Source: Candidatus Tepidiaquacellales bacterium UBA2330 (GTDB lineage: Bacteria; Bacteroidota; Ignavibacteria; Tepidaquicellales; Tepidaquicellaceae). From it: a DNA stretch of 64,000 bases. The stretch covers positions 9,829 through 73,828 of the forward strand of contig DDUU01000034.1 in the NCBI GenBank assembly GCA_002344965.1, given 5' to 3'. Under the pieces are notes generated by a model. That model ran no database searches, had not been told where the DNA came from, and worked only from the letters and a program-made list of their open reading frames with translations. A program made the translations under genes and the position numbers. This document shows positions 38,237-49,900 of this stretch, piece by piece (the stretch's first letter is position 1; each line of letters begins with the position of its first letter).

Positions 38237-40795
38237 ATGGCATATCTTTATGAAAGTTTTGATACACTGACACAGTTTGGAGCAATTCCAAACAAGCGCA
38301 TTTCATTGATTGAAGATAACCTATCTCCAAAACTTCCGATCCGCGAATATCAGATAAAGGCTTTTTCGAGATTTGATTATTTTTATAACACTGAGTTTGA
38401 AGGCAAGCAGGTCAAACCATATCACTTACTTTACAACATGGCTACCGGAAGCGGGAAAACATTAGTAATGGCAGGGTTGATGCTGTATTTATATGAGAAA
38501 GGTTACAGAAATTTTCTATTCTTTGTTAATTCCAAAAACATTATAAAAAAGACGAAGGAGAATTTTCTGAACTCTAAGTCATTCAAATATCTTTTCAATG
38601 AAAGTTTATTCATTAACGGAGAAAAGGTAGAAGTTAAGGAAGTTGAAACATTTGATGCATCCGATGATAGAAACATTAATATAAAGTTTACAACCATTCA
38701 GCAGCTATACACTGACTTAGAACTTACCATAAAGGAAAACAGCGTAAGTTATGAGGAGTTTGAAGACAAGAAAATCATTCTGATAGCAGATGAAGCTCAT
38801 CATTTAAGTGCGTCAACCAAGAAGAAGGATAGTGAAGAGAAAGCAAAGTGGGAAGGAACGGTTATGAAAATACTTAATCAGAACACCGAGAATGTCCTGC
38901 TTGAATTTACCGCAACATTGGATTATAAGAACAAGGAAATATCAGATAAATATGAAAACAAAGTAATTTATAAGTATGATCTTGCACATTTCAGAAACGA
39001 TAAGTATTCTAAAGAAATCAGTTTGATAAGAACGTTATATAATGAGGAAGAGAGAATTTTGCAGGCTTTGATTTTAAATCTATACAGACAGGAAATAGCA
39101 GCTTCAAATAATATTAACCTAAAGCCGGTAATTCTTTTCAAAGCTAAAAGAACAATTAAAGAGTCGGAATTAAATAAGGAGAACTTTCACAAGTTAATTG
39201 ATAGGCTGACAGCATCAGAAATTGAAAACATAAAGAGAACTTCGACAATACCTGTTATAAGAAAAGCGTTTGATTATTTTGAAAAAACCGGACATTCAAA
39301 TTCAGAGATGGCAAAACGTATCAAATCAAACTTCAGATTTGAGAATTGCATAAGCGCAAACAATGATGATGAAGCGGAAATGAATCAGATACTGCTAAAC
39401 ACATTAGAAGACGCCGGCAATCCAATCAGAGCAGTTTTTGCGGTGATGAAGCTCAATGAAGGCTGGGACGTTCTTAACTTATTTGACATTGTGAGGTTGT
39501 ATGAAGGACGAGACAGCAAAGGCAATAAAGCAGGTTCGACAACAATCTCGGAAGCGCAGCTTATTGGAAGAGGAGCAAGGTATTTTCCGTTTGAGCTTAA
39601 GAAAGGTGAAGATAAATTCAAACGCAAGTTTGATGACGATATTGAAAATGAGCTGAAGACAATTGAAGAATTATATTATCACACTAAAGAAGACAGCAAA
39701 TATATTTCCGAGCTTAAGAAAGCTTTAGTAGAGTCCGGTATTTACGATGATGAAGATAAAATGGAAATTAAACAGCTTACATTAAAGCTAGATTTTAAGA
39801 AGACGGACTTTTACAAAAACGGGAGAGTAGTTTTTAACGAAAAGGTCGGAAAAAATTACGACAAGATAAAATCCTTTTCTGACCTGGGAGTTAAGAAAAA
39901 GAATTTTTCATATACTCTTTCATCGGGAACAGGTGCTGCGACATCAGTTTTTGGAAAAGATACGGATGCAAAATCATCTTCAGCCCCGGGTAAAGCAGAT
40001 ATAAAACTGTTAGAAATTCCTGAACATATTATAAGATATGCATTGACAAAGAATCCGTTCTATAAATTTTCAAACTTGATAAGATTTTTTCCGGCTCTGC
40101 AATCTCATAACGAATTCATAGTTAGTATGGACTATTTAGGAGGACTACAGATTACTTTCACAGGTGAAAAGTCACTGCTAAAGGAGATTTCCAATTTATA
40201 TTATTTACACGCAGTTATTGGTTTGTTGGAAAATATTGAGAAGGAAATAAAATCAAATTTGACAGAGTATGAAGGATCCGAGTTTTTCAATAAGAAAATA
40301 AAAGATGTTTTCAAAGATAAGCAGATTAAAGTAGCAAAAGGAAGTGAGCGTTCTATTGGACAGGAAGAGGTTGTATCGGATAAACCATGGTATGTATTTA
40401 ATGCTAATTACGGAACTACTGAAGAGAAAGCGTTTGTAGAATTGTTTTCGAGAGAATTTGATAATTTAAAAAAGAAATTTGACAATATTTTTCTGATCCG
40501 GAATGAAAGAGAAGTAAAGATAGTGGATAAGATTGGCAGGACGTTCGAGCCGGATTTTATTTTGTACTGCAGTAAAAAGAAAAGTAAGCGATTAATATAT
40601 CAGGTTTTCATTGAGCCAAAAGGAATTTATTTAAAGGGAAATGATCAATGGAAAGAAGATTTTCTTATTTGTTTAAGAAAGAAGAAAAATGTCATACATA
40701 TAAGGTCGGATAAATATCTTATTACCGGTGTTCCGTTTTATTCCAACAAAACTGAAAATGATTTCAGGAAAGAATTTGAAAACACATTTATTTGA
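38237..40795 (+). CDS. res: Type III restriction enzyme Res subunit (DEAD-like helicase-nuclease)
   Basis: The 852-residue protein has Walker A A-T-G-S-G-K-T (about 69-75), Walker B/motif II as D-E-A-H-H (about 188-192), and helicase motif VI as Q-L-I-G-R-G-A-R-Y (about 455). A C-terminal PD-(D/E)xK nuclease shows F-E-P-D-F-I-L-Y (about 770) and I-E-P-K-G (about 792). This is the standard SF2 helicase plus endonuclease layout of type III Res; length is typical. It should cut only in complex with Mod. Translation is probably coupled to dinD upstream and to the zinc-ribbon gene 12 bases downstream. Confidence 0.9.
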   Translation: MAYLYESFDTLTQFGAIPNKRISLIEDNLSPKLPIREYQIKAFSRFDYFYNTEFEGKQVKPYHLLYNMATGSGKTLVMAGLMLYLYEKGYRNFLFFVNSKNIIKKTKENFLNSKSFKYLFNESLFINGEKVEVKEVETFDASDDRNINIKFTTIQQLYTDLELTIKENSVSYEEFEDKKIILIADEAHHLSASTKKKDSEEKAKWEGTVMKILNQNTENVLLEFTATLDYKNKEISDKYENKVIYKYDLAHFRNDKYSKEISLIRTLYNEEERILQALILNLYRQEIAASNNINLKPVILFKAKRTIKESELNKENFHKLIDRLTASEIENIKRTSTIPVIRKAFDYFEKTGHSNSEMAKRIKSNFRFENCISANNDDEAEMNQILLNTLEDAGNPIRAVFAVMKLNEGWDVLNLFDIVRLYEGRDSKGNKAGSTTISEAQLIGRGARYFPFELKKGEDKFKRKFDDDIENELKTIEELYYHTKEDSKYISELKKALVESGIYDDEDKMEIKQLTLKLDFKKTDFYKNGRVVFNEKVGKNYDKIKSFSDLGVKKKNFSYTLSSGTGAATSVFGKDTDAKSSSAPGKADIKLLEIPEHIIRYALTKNPFYKFSNLIRFFPALQSHNEFIVSMDYLGGLQITFTGEKSLLKEISNLYYLHAVIGLLENIEKEIKSNLTEYEGSEFFNKKIKDVFKDKQIKVAKGSERSIGQEEVVSDKPWYVFNANYGTTEEKAFVELFSREFDNLKKKFDNIFLIRNEREVKIVDKIGRTFEPDFILYCSKKKSKRLIYQVFIEPKGIYLKGNDQWKEDFLICLRKKKNVIHIRSDKYLITGVPFYSNKTENDFRKEFENTFI

Positions 40796-40807
40796 TAATT
40801 CAAACAG

Positions 40808-42127
40808 ATGATAAATTCAAAAAATTTTTATTTACAGCCGGATAAGCATATACAGGAATATGTTCAGAAATGTCCGTACTGCAAGCATGAAAACAAACTT
40901 CAGCTTATAACAGTTATTGATTTATCGGATACACTTCATATGAGGTATATGATTTTGAATGACGGTTTAAATAAATTCGTTTGTATGAATTGCTTATACA
41001 CTTGTGAAATGTATTTTGATATGATAATTCTGAACTCCGCTAAGAAGTATCTTTTACTTTTTTCAAAAAACCGGGAATATTTGAATAGGTGGGCAGAAAG
41101 ATTCAGGTATGAACAGTATAAGGAAAAATTCAATCCTGATCTTAATTTTCTAAAAAGACCTGTAACTGTAAATATGTGGAATGATCTGAAAGAAAAGATC
41201 AAAAATAATGACGGAATCTGGGTAGAAGGAATGTTAAAAGAACTGGAATCGATAGCGAAGAAAGACCCGCTTAAATTTTATGATTACATTCAAAGGAACA
41301 AACACTATACAGATCACAGTGAAATGAGTTTTCATATTGACAGAATAAGCAATCAATATAATTTACTTGAACTGCTGCTAAAGAAAAAGTTTGAAGAAAT
41401 AGATAAAATTACAAAGACAGAATATTCGGCTGAAGGTTTGAAAAGATTGTTTTCTATTTTAAGAGAAAGTAACGCGGAATTAGAAGAAGCGAAAAATATT
41501 TTTAGTTTTACAGAAGAGATATTCAATAAAAATGATGCGATAATAATTGAAGATGCAAGAACAAACTTAAATGTTTGTTTTAGAAACAACAAAATGATTA
41601 ATGCTAAAAAAGAGCAAAGGATTATAAATAGTAAACTTAAAGATAAAATTGAACACATTAAGTATTACTTCTGCGTCTCTCCGGGAAGGAATAACAGAGA
41701 TTATGTGGAATTCTGCGCGGTGGACAGTGAAGAGGAGTATGACTGGATTAATAATATACCGGATTTTTATTGGGTGAATATAAATGAAGAAATTTTTATT
41801 TACTTTCGAAAAATGATTAGAGAATCTGCGGATGACGACAATATTGATGTGTATTCACATAAATTCCTGAATGCTGACGAAATTGACTATCTCTTTAACC
41901 AATTAGAAGATTTTGAAACTGCATTGGATTATTATCCTACTTTTGAAATTTTTCATAAAGTATTCGCAAAGATTTATGGCGAAGAACATGCTAAATATAT
42001 CTCCGAAGAATATTTTGAAGTTTGGCAGGAATTGAGGGACGGGATACAATTGGTTTGCCGGCAGCTTGGAGAATACTTTTTTTTATGCAGGAAAAATAAT
42101 AAATGTGTTTGGATGCTTGGAGTATGA
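40808..42127 (+). CDS. CpXC-type zinc-ribbon protein at the end of the R-M operon
   Basis: The 439-residue protein has two cysteine pairs, C22-P-Y-C25 and C59-M-N-C62, around a hydrophobic region, matching the CpXC domain (about 15-90). The remaining 340 residues are helical and unrecognised, with W-V-E-G-M-L-K-E-L and H-Y-T-D-H-S-E-M segments and many charged residues. Twelve bases after res, it appears to belong to the same operon and could be an accessory defence protein; nothing in the sequence shows its activity. It ends before a 163-base gap with no clear terminator. Confidence 0.65.
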   Translation: MINSKNFYLQPDKHIQEYVQKCPYCKHENKLQLITVIDLSDTLHMRYMILNDGLNKFVCMNCLYTCEMYFDMIILNSAKKYLLLFSKNREYLNRWAERFRYEQYKEKFNPDLNFLKRPVTVNMWNDLKEKIKNNDGIWVEGMLKELESIAKKDPLKFYDYIQRNKHYTDHSEMSFHIDRISNQYNLLELLLKKKFEEIDKITKTEYSAEGLKRLFSILRESNAELEEAKNIFSFTEEIFNKNDAIIIEDARTNLNVCFRNNKMINAKKEQRIINSKLKDKIEHIKYYFCVSPGRNNRDYVEFCAVDSEEEYDWINNIPDFYWVNINEEIFIYFRKMIRESADDDNIDVYSHKFLNADEIDYLFNQLEDFETALDYYPTFEIFHKVFAKIYGEEHAKYISEEYFEVWQELRDGIQLVCRQLGEYFFLCRKNNKCVWMLGV

Positions 42128-42290
42128 ACAGAAGAATTTGATTCAATTATTAAATGTCAAAGCATAGAATTGTTTATACTTTTTTAGCCAGATACCTTAA
42201 TACTGTGTTATGTTTTATTTTAAATGAACTAAAAATGATCTCAGAATAGAATTTATTAAAGCGTTTATAAGATTAAATTATCAGGATTAT

Positions 42291-43766
42291 TTACTTCTCT
42301 AATTCAATAATTTTCGAAATAAGCCAGTCCCGCGAAGCAAGTATTTTTTCTTCCGAAATATTTTTTAAAATTAAATCAAGATCAGCTTTGTCTGTTTTAG
42401 CCGACTGCTTAATTTTGAAGATCTGTCTGTAAAATTTTAATAAATTCTTTACACCTATATACAAAATTTCTGAAGCTTCCTTTGTGTCATTTAAGAAATG
42501 ATTTGTCGAATCTATAAGAGAATACGCCTGCTCAATGTAATTTAATTCATAATAAATTTTAAGCTGAAATTGTCTTACATCTAATTTAAAAATAAAAAGA
42601 TTCAGTTTTATTTCAGAAAAAAACACAAGAGATTTTTCAAATTCATTTCTGTAAAAATGAAGTATAGCATTTGAAAAATTAATCATGTTTTCCCTGTGCT
42701 CAAGAGGCAGCTCCGGAGAGTATTTAAAAATAAACTTTTCAAGCCATTCAAACTCTCCGATCACAGCGGAATTTAAAGCCATATTTCTGAAAAGCACGAC
42801 ATGAAATTCTTCCTCAGCACTTCTTTTATATATGCCGAGTTTCAGATTGCCGTCATTAAGTTCAAACTGCTCTTTCCGGAATTGTCCTAACTCGTTGCTA
42901 ACTACCATAATCGAACAAAAAGTCAAAAGGATACTTCTCAGCACATAAAGCTCATCTTTACCAAACAATGACATATTCCTGCTTAGATGATCTTTAAGTT
43001 CGAAATATATTTCCTTCTTCTTTTCAGTGTTCAGTTTATGAACAAGATAATATGTATAAACATACGGATAAAATTTATCGTTATTTTTTTTCATAACATC
43101 CAAAAGAGAATCTATATCAATGTGATTAAACAAATTATCAATCAGATTATACCGCGTTTCGAGATTATAAATATCAGCGAGAGTTCTTTCATCTGAATTT
43201 CTCAGGCACTTGATAAGAGCCATGACTGATATGAATTCTCCTGATGACAATGCAGATTCATAAGTATTTTTAAAATCGTCATTGTCCAGGGAGTAATCCC
43301 TGAAAACCGTTTTCAGAAAATAACTTTCAATAAAATATTCCATGCTGCCTTTATTTTTAAAATCATCTTCTTCATTTATTTTATTCAGATCTCTTTCAAA
43401 CTCCTTATAAATCTTTTTTTTGCGAAGCTGATTTAAAAGATAGAATTCTTTTCTTTTTTTATCATTTGAAAATTCAGAATAAATCAGAAATTCCTTGCAG
43501 AGCATAAACAATTCTGAGGATAAAGTTTTTATAAGATTAGATGACTTTACCTGCTCATATTTTTTCCCGTGATAAAGAGATTTAAAAACGAATTCAAAAT
43601 TTAATTTTTCATCTGAAAATTCGGGATAAAACTGCTTAAGCGTTTTAAATAACGGATTGAGATTTCTTGACCTGCTGAAATACGGAGACGCAATGAATTT
43701 TTCAAGTTCTCTCATTTCTTCGGCAGAAAACTTTTTTAGCAGATTTATTAATTTATTGTCTTTCAA
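42291..43766 (-). CDS. Helical SP-[YF]-[FY]-[NS] family protein, paralogue 3
   Basis: The 491-residue protein starts at TTG, with AGGAG about 14 bases upstream. It is closest to paralogue 1 at 9669: N-K-L-I-N-L-L-K-K-F-S-A-E-E-M-R-E-L-E-K, then S-P-Y-F-S-R-S-R, G-K-K-Y-E-Q and S-N-L-I-K-T-L-S. Shared internal stretches include E-F-E-W-L-E-K-F-I and L-Q/F-Q-L-K-I-Y-Y-E-L. It is head to head with the 3150-residue protein gene at 43953 across 186 bases. Paralogue 1 is likewise next to the other gene with the CGGGG leader, so both partner and leader are shared between the two loci. Confidence 0.8.
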   Translation of the reverse strand: MKDNKLINLLKKFSAEEMRELEKFIASPYFSRSRNLNPLFKTLKQFYPEFSDEKLNFEFVFKSLYHGKKYEQVKSSNLIKTLSSELFMLCKEFLIYSEFSNDKKRKEFYLLNQLRKKKIYKEFERDLNKINEEDDFKNKGSMEYFIESYFLKTVFRDYSLDNDDFKNTYESALSSGEFISVMALIKCLRNSDERTLADIYNLETRYNLIDNLFNHIDIDSLLDVMKKNNDKFYPYVYTYYLVHKLNTEKKKEIYFELKDHLSRNMSLFGKDELYVLRSILLTFCSIMVVSNELGQFRKEQFELNDGNLKLGIYKRSAEEEFHVVLFRNMALNSAVIGEFEWLEKFIFKYSPELPLEHRENMINFSNAILHFYRNEFEKSLVFFSEIKLNLFIFKLDVRQFQLKIYYELNYIEQAYSLIDSTNHFLNDTKEASEILYIGVKNLLKFYRQIFKIKQSAKTDKADLDLILKNISEEKILASRDWLISKIIELEK

Positions 43767-43887
43767 AATTTAAAAAGTTACTCCTGTCTGTAATTTTTGA
43801 AACAATAAAATTGCGATAATAGCTAAAAAATGCAACATTATTCAAAATTCATCTGAATTGATATGTTATTATTAACATAAAATCTCA

Positions 43888-43952
43888 TTTGGTAATACTT
43901 TTGTTTATGATATTTTGTATGAAATTTATTAAATCAAATTACGGGGGTAATC
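43888..43952 (+). promoter_or_regulatory. Promoter and CGGGG leader of the 3150-residue protein gene
   Basis: TTTG (43888-43891), 19 bases and TATTTTG (43911-43917, one base short of TAnnTTTG) are followed by TATGAAATTTATTAAATC and AAATTACGGGGG just before the ATG. From the -7 box to the start codon it aligns with the leader at 11257-11301. The G-rich word could also serve as ribosome-binding site. Confidence 0.6.
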
Positions 43953-46900
43953 ATGTTTCAATTAAACAATTTAATATCCAAAAAAGGAAATTCATCAAAG
44001 CATAAAAAAGGTTTTGACTTACCCCTCGTAAGCACTGCTGTCATAGGTTCATTTTACTCAGTTGTATCAAATCTATCATGGCAGCAGGGCTTCGGGGATA
44101 ATCAGAAAAGGAATTCTTATTCAGTATATTCAGCGGTAAGAAAATCCGTATCTCTGTTAATATTTAGTCTGACTATTATTTTTTTAACAAGCTTTACGCT
44201 TGGATCAGGAAATGAGCAGACTCAGAATTCAGGATTAATGTCAATTTCAAATACGCCGGACTGGACTGTTAATTTTGGTTACAGCTTCGGGTCGGCATCT
44301 TCACCTGCCGGCGATGTAAACGGCGACGGTTACGATGATGTAATTGTAGGAAAGAAAGAGAACACAACTAATTTCACAAATGACGGAAAGGCGTATGTAT
44401 TTCTCGGCTCAGCATCCGGTCTTGCTGTAACACCTGTTTGGTCTGATATCGGAGCAAATCAGGGATCAGCTTACGGGCATAGTCTGTCAAGAGCGGGCGA
44501 TGTAAACGGTGACGGATATGATGACATTATAATCGGCGAGCCGGGTTACAAAGTCGGAAGCATAAGCAGAGGAAGAGCTCTGGTTTATTACGGTTCATCT
44601 GCCGGACCGTCAGCAACTCCATCATGGACTTATATCGGTACCACAACGGATTTCGGAAGGTCGGTTTCAACAGCCGGAGATTTAAACGGTGACGGATATG
44701 ATGACGTAATAGTTGGAATAGCATACGGTGGTTTGGATTCGGCTTCAAACAAGGGAGCAGTATTAGTTTTCTACGGCAGCTCTGCGGGATTATCTGCAAC
44801 TCCAGACTGGCAAAAGGATGGTACTCAGAGCTATGGTCAATTCGGACACAGAGTTTCCACTGCAGGCGATGTAAACAATGACGGTTATGATGATATAATA
44901 GTCGGGGCTCCTGTAAATTCCGGCGCGACAGGACAGGCATTTGTTTTTCTGGGTTCGGTATCAGGATTATCAAATACACCGGTATGGACAGGAACCGGTG
45001 AGTTTTCCAATCAGATTTTTGGTTACAGTGTTTATGATGCGGGTGATGTTAACAATGACGGTTATGATGATATTATAATCGGAGCCCCTGATGATAATGC
45101 AGGCGGAACGGGAAAAGCTTATGTATATTACGGTAACTCTTCAGGAATATCCGCTTCACCAGAGTGGACTGCCACAGGTGAGATAAATTCAAATTTCGGA
45201 CAATGGGCGGCTACAGCCGGTGATTATAACGGAGACGGATTTTCAGATATAATAGTCGGTGCTCCGAATAATTCACCTTATGGAAAAGCATATGTTTACA
45301 AAGGTTCTACGGCAGGACCTTCAGTAAACAGCGTCTGGACTTCGGAAGGAGATGCAACTTCAGCAGCTTACGCTATTACAGTCTCCACAGCAGGCGATGT
45401 CAATAATGACGGTTATGACGATGTACTTATAACTCCTTATTCACCGAAAGCATTTGTATTTCACGGGGCAGACGGCGTACCTCCTAGTTCAAATTATTAT
45501 GTGCTGTCTGATACCGGAATTTCAGCTGCAAGAAATTTAACCGGCGTGATTATCACTGATTCAAGCGGAGTAAACGGATCAGCCGGAACAAAGCCAAGAT
45601 GTTATTTCAAAAGATCAACAGATACAAATACATTCATAGATAATACGAATTCTACCGCAGGATGGAAATATGTTGAAGCAAACGGCTCAACATCACCTTT
45701 TGATTTTACAATAAATTACTCACTTCTGAGCGGAGGAAACGGTATCATTGCAAATGATATTGTTCAGTATTTTGTAGTAGCTCAGGATCTTGCTCCGGTT
45801 CCGAATGTTGTTATTGATAAGGGAACATTTGCTGCAGTACCTACAAGCGTAAATCTTACATCATCAGCATTCCCAATAGGAAATCCTTTGAATTCATACC
45901 GGATTCATCCGGTAATAGTAACGGGAGCTTTAACCGGAAACGGCAGTTACGCAAATTTATCCGGTGCATTTAATGCAATTAACGCTAATAGTCATACAGG
46001 CGCAGACATTACAGTATTGATAATGGGAAATACAACCGAACCGATTAGCGGCGCAATAATCGGAAATAACGGATGGAATACGTTATTAATTAAACCGGAT
46101 GGCAACGAACCAAGGACAGTGTCAGCGGCAGCATCACCCGGTAATCCGCTAATAAGATTATTAGGATCAAGAAATGTAACAATTGACGGACTGAACTCCA
46201 ATGGAAACTCTCTGACAATTTCAAATACTCAAGTATCAGGTACTCAAGCTACAAGTACAATTTTTCTGGATGCAGGCGCATCTGACAATACAATAACAAG
46301 ATGTACCATTCTCGGATCAAGTCAGACTTATTCTCCTACCATTGGAGGAACAATAGTATTATGGCCGTATCTTTCATCTACAGGAAATGTTATTTCCTAT
46401 TGTGACATTGGACCCGCAGGTTCAGTTTTGCCTAATACATCAATATACATTCAGGGCAATGTTTTAAATAGTCATAGTAATGATACAATAAAGAATTGTA
46501 ACATATATGATTATTATTCTACTTTTAGACCAAGCGCAGGAGTTTATATAGGTCCGTACACTACAAATATTGCTGTAAAAGACAATAAATTTTATCAGAC
46601 CGCAACAAGAAGTTCAGCTAATCCCGGCACTACTCATTCTGCGATTCGAATTGAAAATAATTCGGGGAATAATTATCTGGTTTCAGGAAACACAATAGGT
46701 TATTCTTCTTCAAACGGAACAGGAAACTATACACTTGTCGGATACGGTGGTTTTAATTTTTATCCTATATACCTTAGCGTTGGAAATACCGGGACTACAA
46801 ATGTTCAGGGAAATATTATTCAGAATATCAATTACACATTACAGCAGCAAAGTCAGACATTTAATGCAATTGATATAGCATCTGGAAGAGTCAACGCCGG

Positions 46901-49900
46901 CAATCTTTCTCCGAATCTTATCGGAAGCATGTCATCAGCCGGAAATATTACAATTACAGGAAGCACCGGCTTAATGGATAATTTCGGAATTCGCTGCGCA
47001 GGTACGGGAAACAAAAATGTAAGTAATAATTTAATCGGAGGAATAACGCTTTCGAAGATAAGTGATTTCACTCAGTTCAAATTTACCGCAATAGGTAATT
47101 TGTCTGCAGATACTTTTACATGTCAGAACAATGTAATAGGCGGAAACATTGATAATTCTATCAGAACATCATATAATGTTGAAGGCAGTTTAGATTTGAC
47201 CGGTATATCAAGCATCAGCGGGACTTCAATAATTACAAACAACTACGTTCAAAACCTGAATGTAAATTCAGGCGGCTCGGGAGGTTCTGTTATGACTTTG
47301 ACCGGAATTTTATTGACTTCAAATGCGGCTAATAACCTGATTTCGCAAAATCTTATTCATTCATCGGGGATCACAGGCACGACAAGTAATTCAAATGTAG
47401 TAAACGGCATTAGAGTTAATTCTGTATCCGGTTCAGCTACAGTTGAAAAAAATCTTATACATTCTCTGACTTCAGCAGCGGTTAATAATTCAGTCAACGG
47501 AATTCTTGCATCCGCCGGTTCATCAACATTTAAAAATAATTTTATAAGATTAGGAATAAACAATTCGGGTAATGGACTGAACGTTGGTGTACCTTTCAAA
47601 GGAATAAGTGAAACAGGCGGTACAAATAAATTTTATTTCAATAGTGTATATATCGGCGGAAGTCCGACTACAGGCAATTCAAATACATTCGGATTTCAGA
47701 GTACTGTAATCAATAATACAAGAAATTATTACAATAATATTTTTTATAATGCGAGGTCAAACAACGGCTCGAACGGAAAACATTATTCCATAAGCGTCGG
47801 CGGTACATCACAAAATCCTGCAGGTCTTAATTGCAACTACAATATTTTATATTCAATTGGCAACGGAAGTGTCTTAGGATTTTTTAACAGCACAGACAGA
47901 CCAACGCTGGCTTCTTGGCTGTCTGCTACCGGAAAGGACAGTAACAGCGTGTTCGGTAATCCGCAATTTATAAATCCTGACGGCGATTCGTCTTCTCTTG
48001 ATTTGCATATCGGAATAAATCCGTCTGCCGTTGAAAGCAGAGGAATTGCCATAGCTGAAGTAACCGACGACTATGACGGTGAAATACGGTCATCATTATC
48101 ACCAACTGACATAGGCGCTGACGCCGGAAATTTTGTCAGCTCTGATATAGATGCTCCTGTTATACTATACAGTTTACTGACAGACGGTTCCAGTGTTGTT
48201 TCCAGAAATTTTACGGGAGTAATTATAACAGACTCGAGCGGAGTTAATGTAAGCATAGGACTTCGGCCCAGATGTTATTATAAAAGATACTCAGATGCAA
48301 ATACATTCAATGATAATACAAACAGCACTCCGGGCTGGAAATATTCCGAAGCAACAGGAACCAGTTCGCCTTTCGATTTTAATATTAACTACTCTTTATT
48401 AAATGGAGGAAGCGTCGCAACAGGCGATACAATACAGTATTTTGTTATTGCACAGGATCTGAATTTTAATCCAAACCTTTCAATAAATTCCGGAATATTC
48501 TACAGTATTCCGTCCGGCGTAGATCTTACTTCAGCAGCTTTTCCGGTAACAGGAATTATAAACTCATATACACTTGCTGCAATAAATGTATCCGGCGCAG
48601 TAACCGGAAACGGAGTTTATACAAATCTTACTTCGGCTTTTGCAGCAATTAATTCAGGTAGTCAGTCAGGTGCAGATATACTTATCAGTGTTAACGGAAA
48701 CACAACTGAAACAGGAGCGACGCTTAACAGCGGCGACTGGAATTCACTTACAATTTCACCTGATGGAGGAACGGCAAAAACAATTTCCGGCACAGTAAAC
48801 GGAAATGCATTAATCAGATTAAACGGAGCTGATAATGTTACAATTGACGGACTTAACTCAGGAGGAAACTCACTGACTATTTCGAATACTTCAACATCTT
48901 CCATTACAGGAACAAGCACTTTAAACCTGATTGGAGATGCAAGCAGCAATAAAATTACAAACTGCACAATACTCGGATCTTCAACAACTCTTGCCGGAAG
49001 CGCAGGAGGGACAGTTACATTCGGAACCGGAAATTCAACAGGTAATGATAATAATGTTGTTTCTTTTTGTAATATTGGTCCTGCAGGCACAAACCTTCCT
49101 TCAAAAGCTGTTTCATTTCTGGGAAGTTTATCTGCGTCAGTTTATAACAATGGAGATACAATCCGAAACTGTAATATCTACGATTATTTTTCCGCGACAA
49201 TAAACTCTTCAGGAATAAATATCCTGAGCGGGAATACAGACATTAGTGTTCTTGATAATAAATTTTATCAGACCGCAGCGAGAACACAAACTTCCGGAAT
49301 GCAGCACTTTGCAGTCTCGGTTGATTTTATTCTGGGTAATGATTTTAAAATAACAAGAAATACTATCGGATATTCTGCATCTGACGGAGCCGGAGTATAT
49401 TCTTTTGCAGGCGTTGCAAATTCAAAATTTATTCCTGTATTTCTTAACACAGGCGCTGTTAGCCCGACAAGCGTTCAGGGAAACACAATTGCAGGAATCT
49501 CTATGTCCGGCTCTGTAAGCGGTACCGGAACAGTTTCGCCTTTTATAGGAATTTATTGTGCATCAGGATTGGTAAACATAGGAAACGACTCCGGAAATAC
49601 AATAGGAAATCTTTCAGAATTAAACAGCATTGCATTTACTTCAAGTTCAACTTCGAATTCTGAAATTTCCGGAATTTATATTATCAGCTCTTCGGGTATC
49701 AATACAAGCAACAATGTAATAGCTGGTATTTCTGCGGCAAATTCTTCAACAGGCGCATCAAGCATTTATTTGATAAGAAGTACATCAACCGGTAACTGGA
49801 CTTGTGAAAATAATGTAATTGGAGGGACAATTGCGAATTCAATTCAGTCAACTTCAGCTTCAATATTTACAACTTTGAATGGAATATATAACAATGGCAG

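Noticed and set aside
44527..44979. A 150-codon minus-strand frame inside the giant gene
   Set aside because: It is antisense to the FG-GAP repeats and rich in H, R, P and L as expected from reverse reading of repeated coding DNA.
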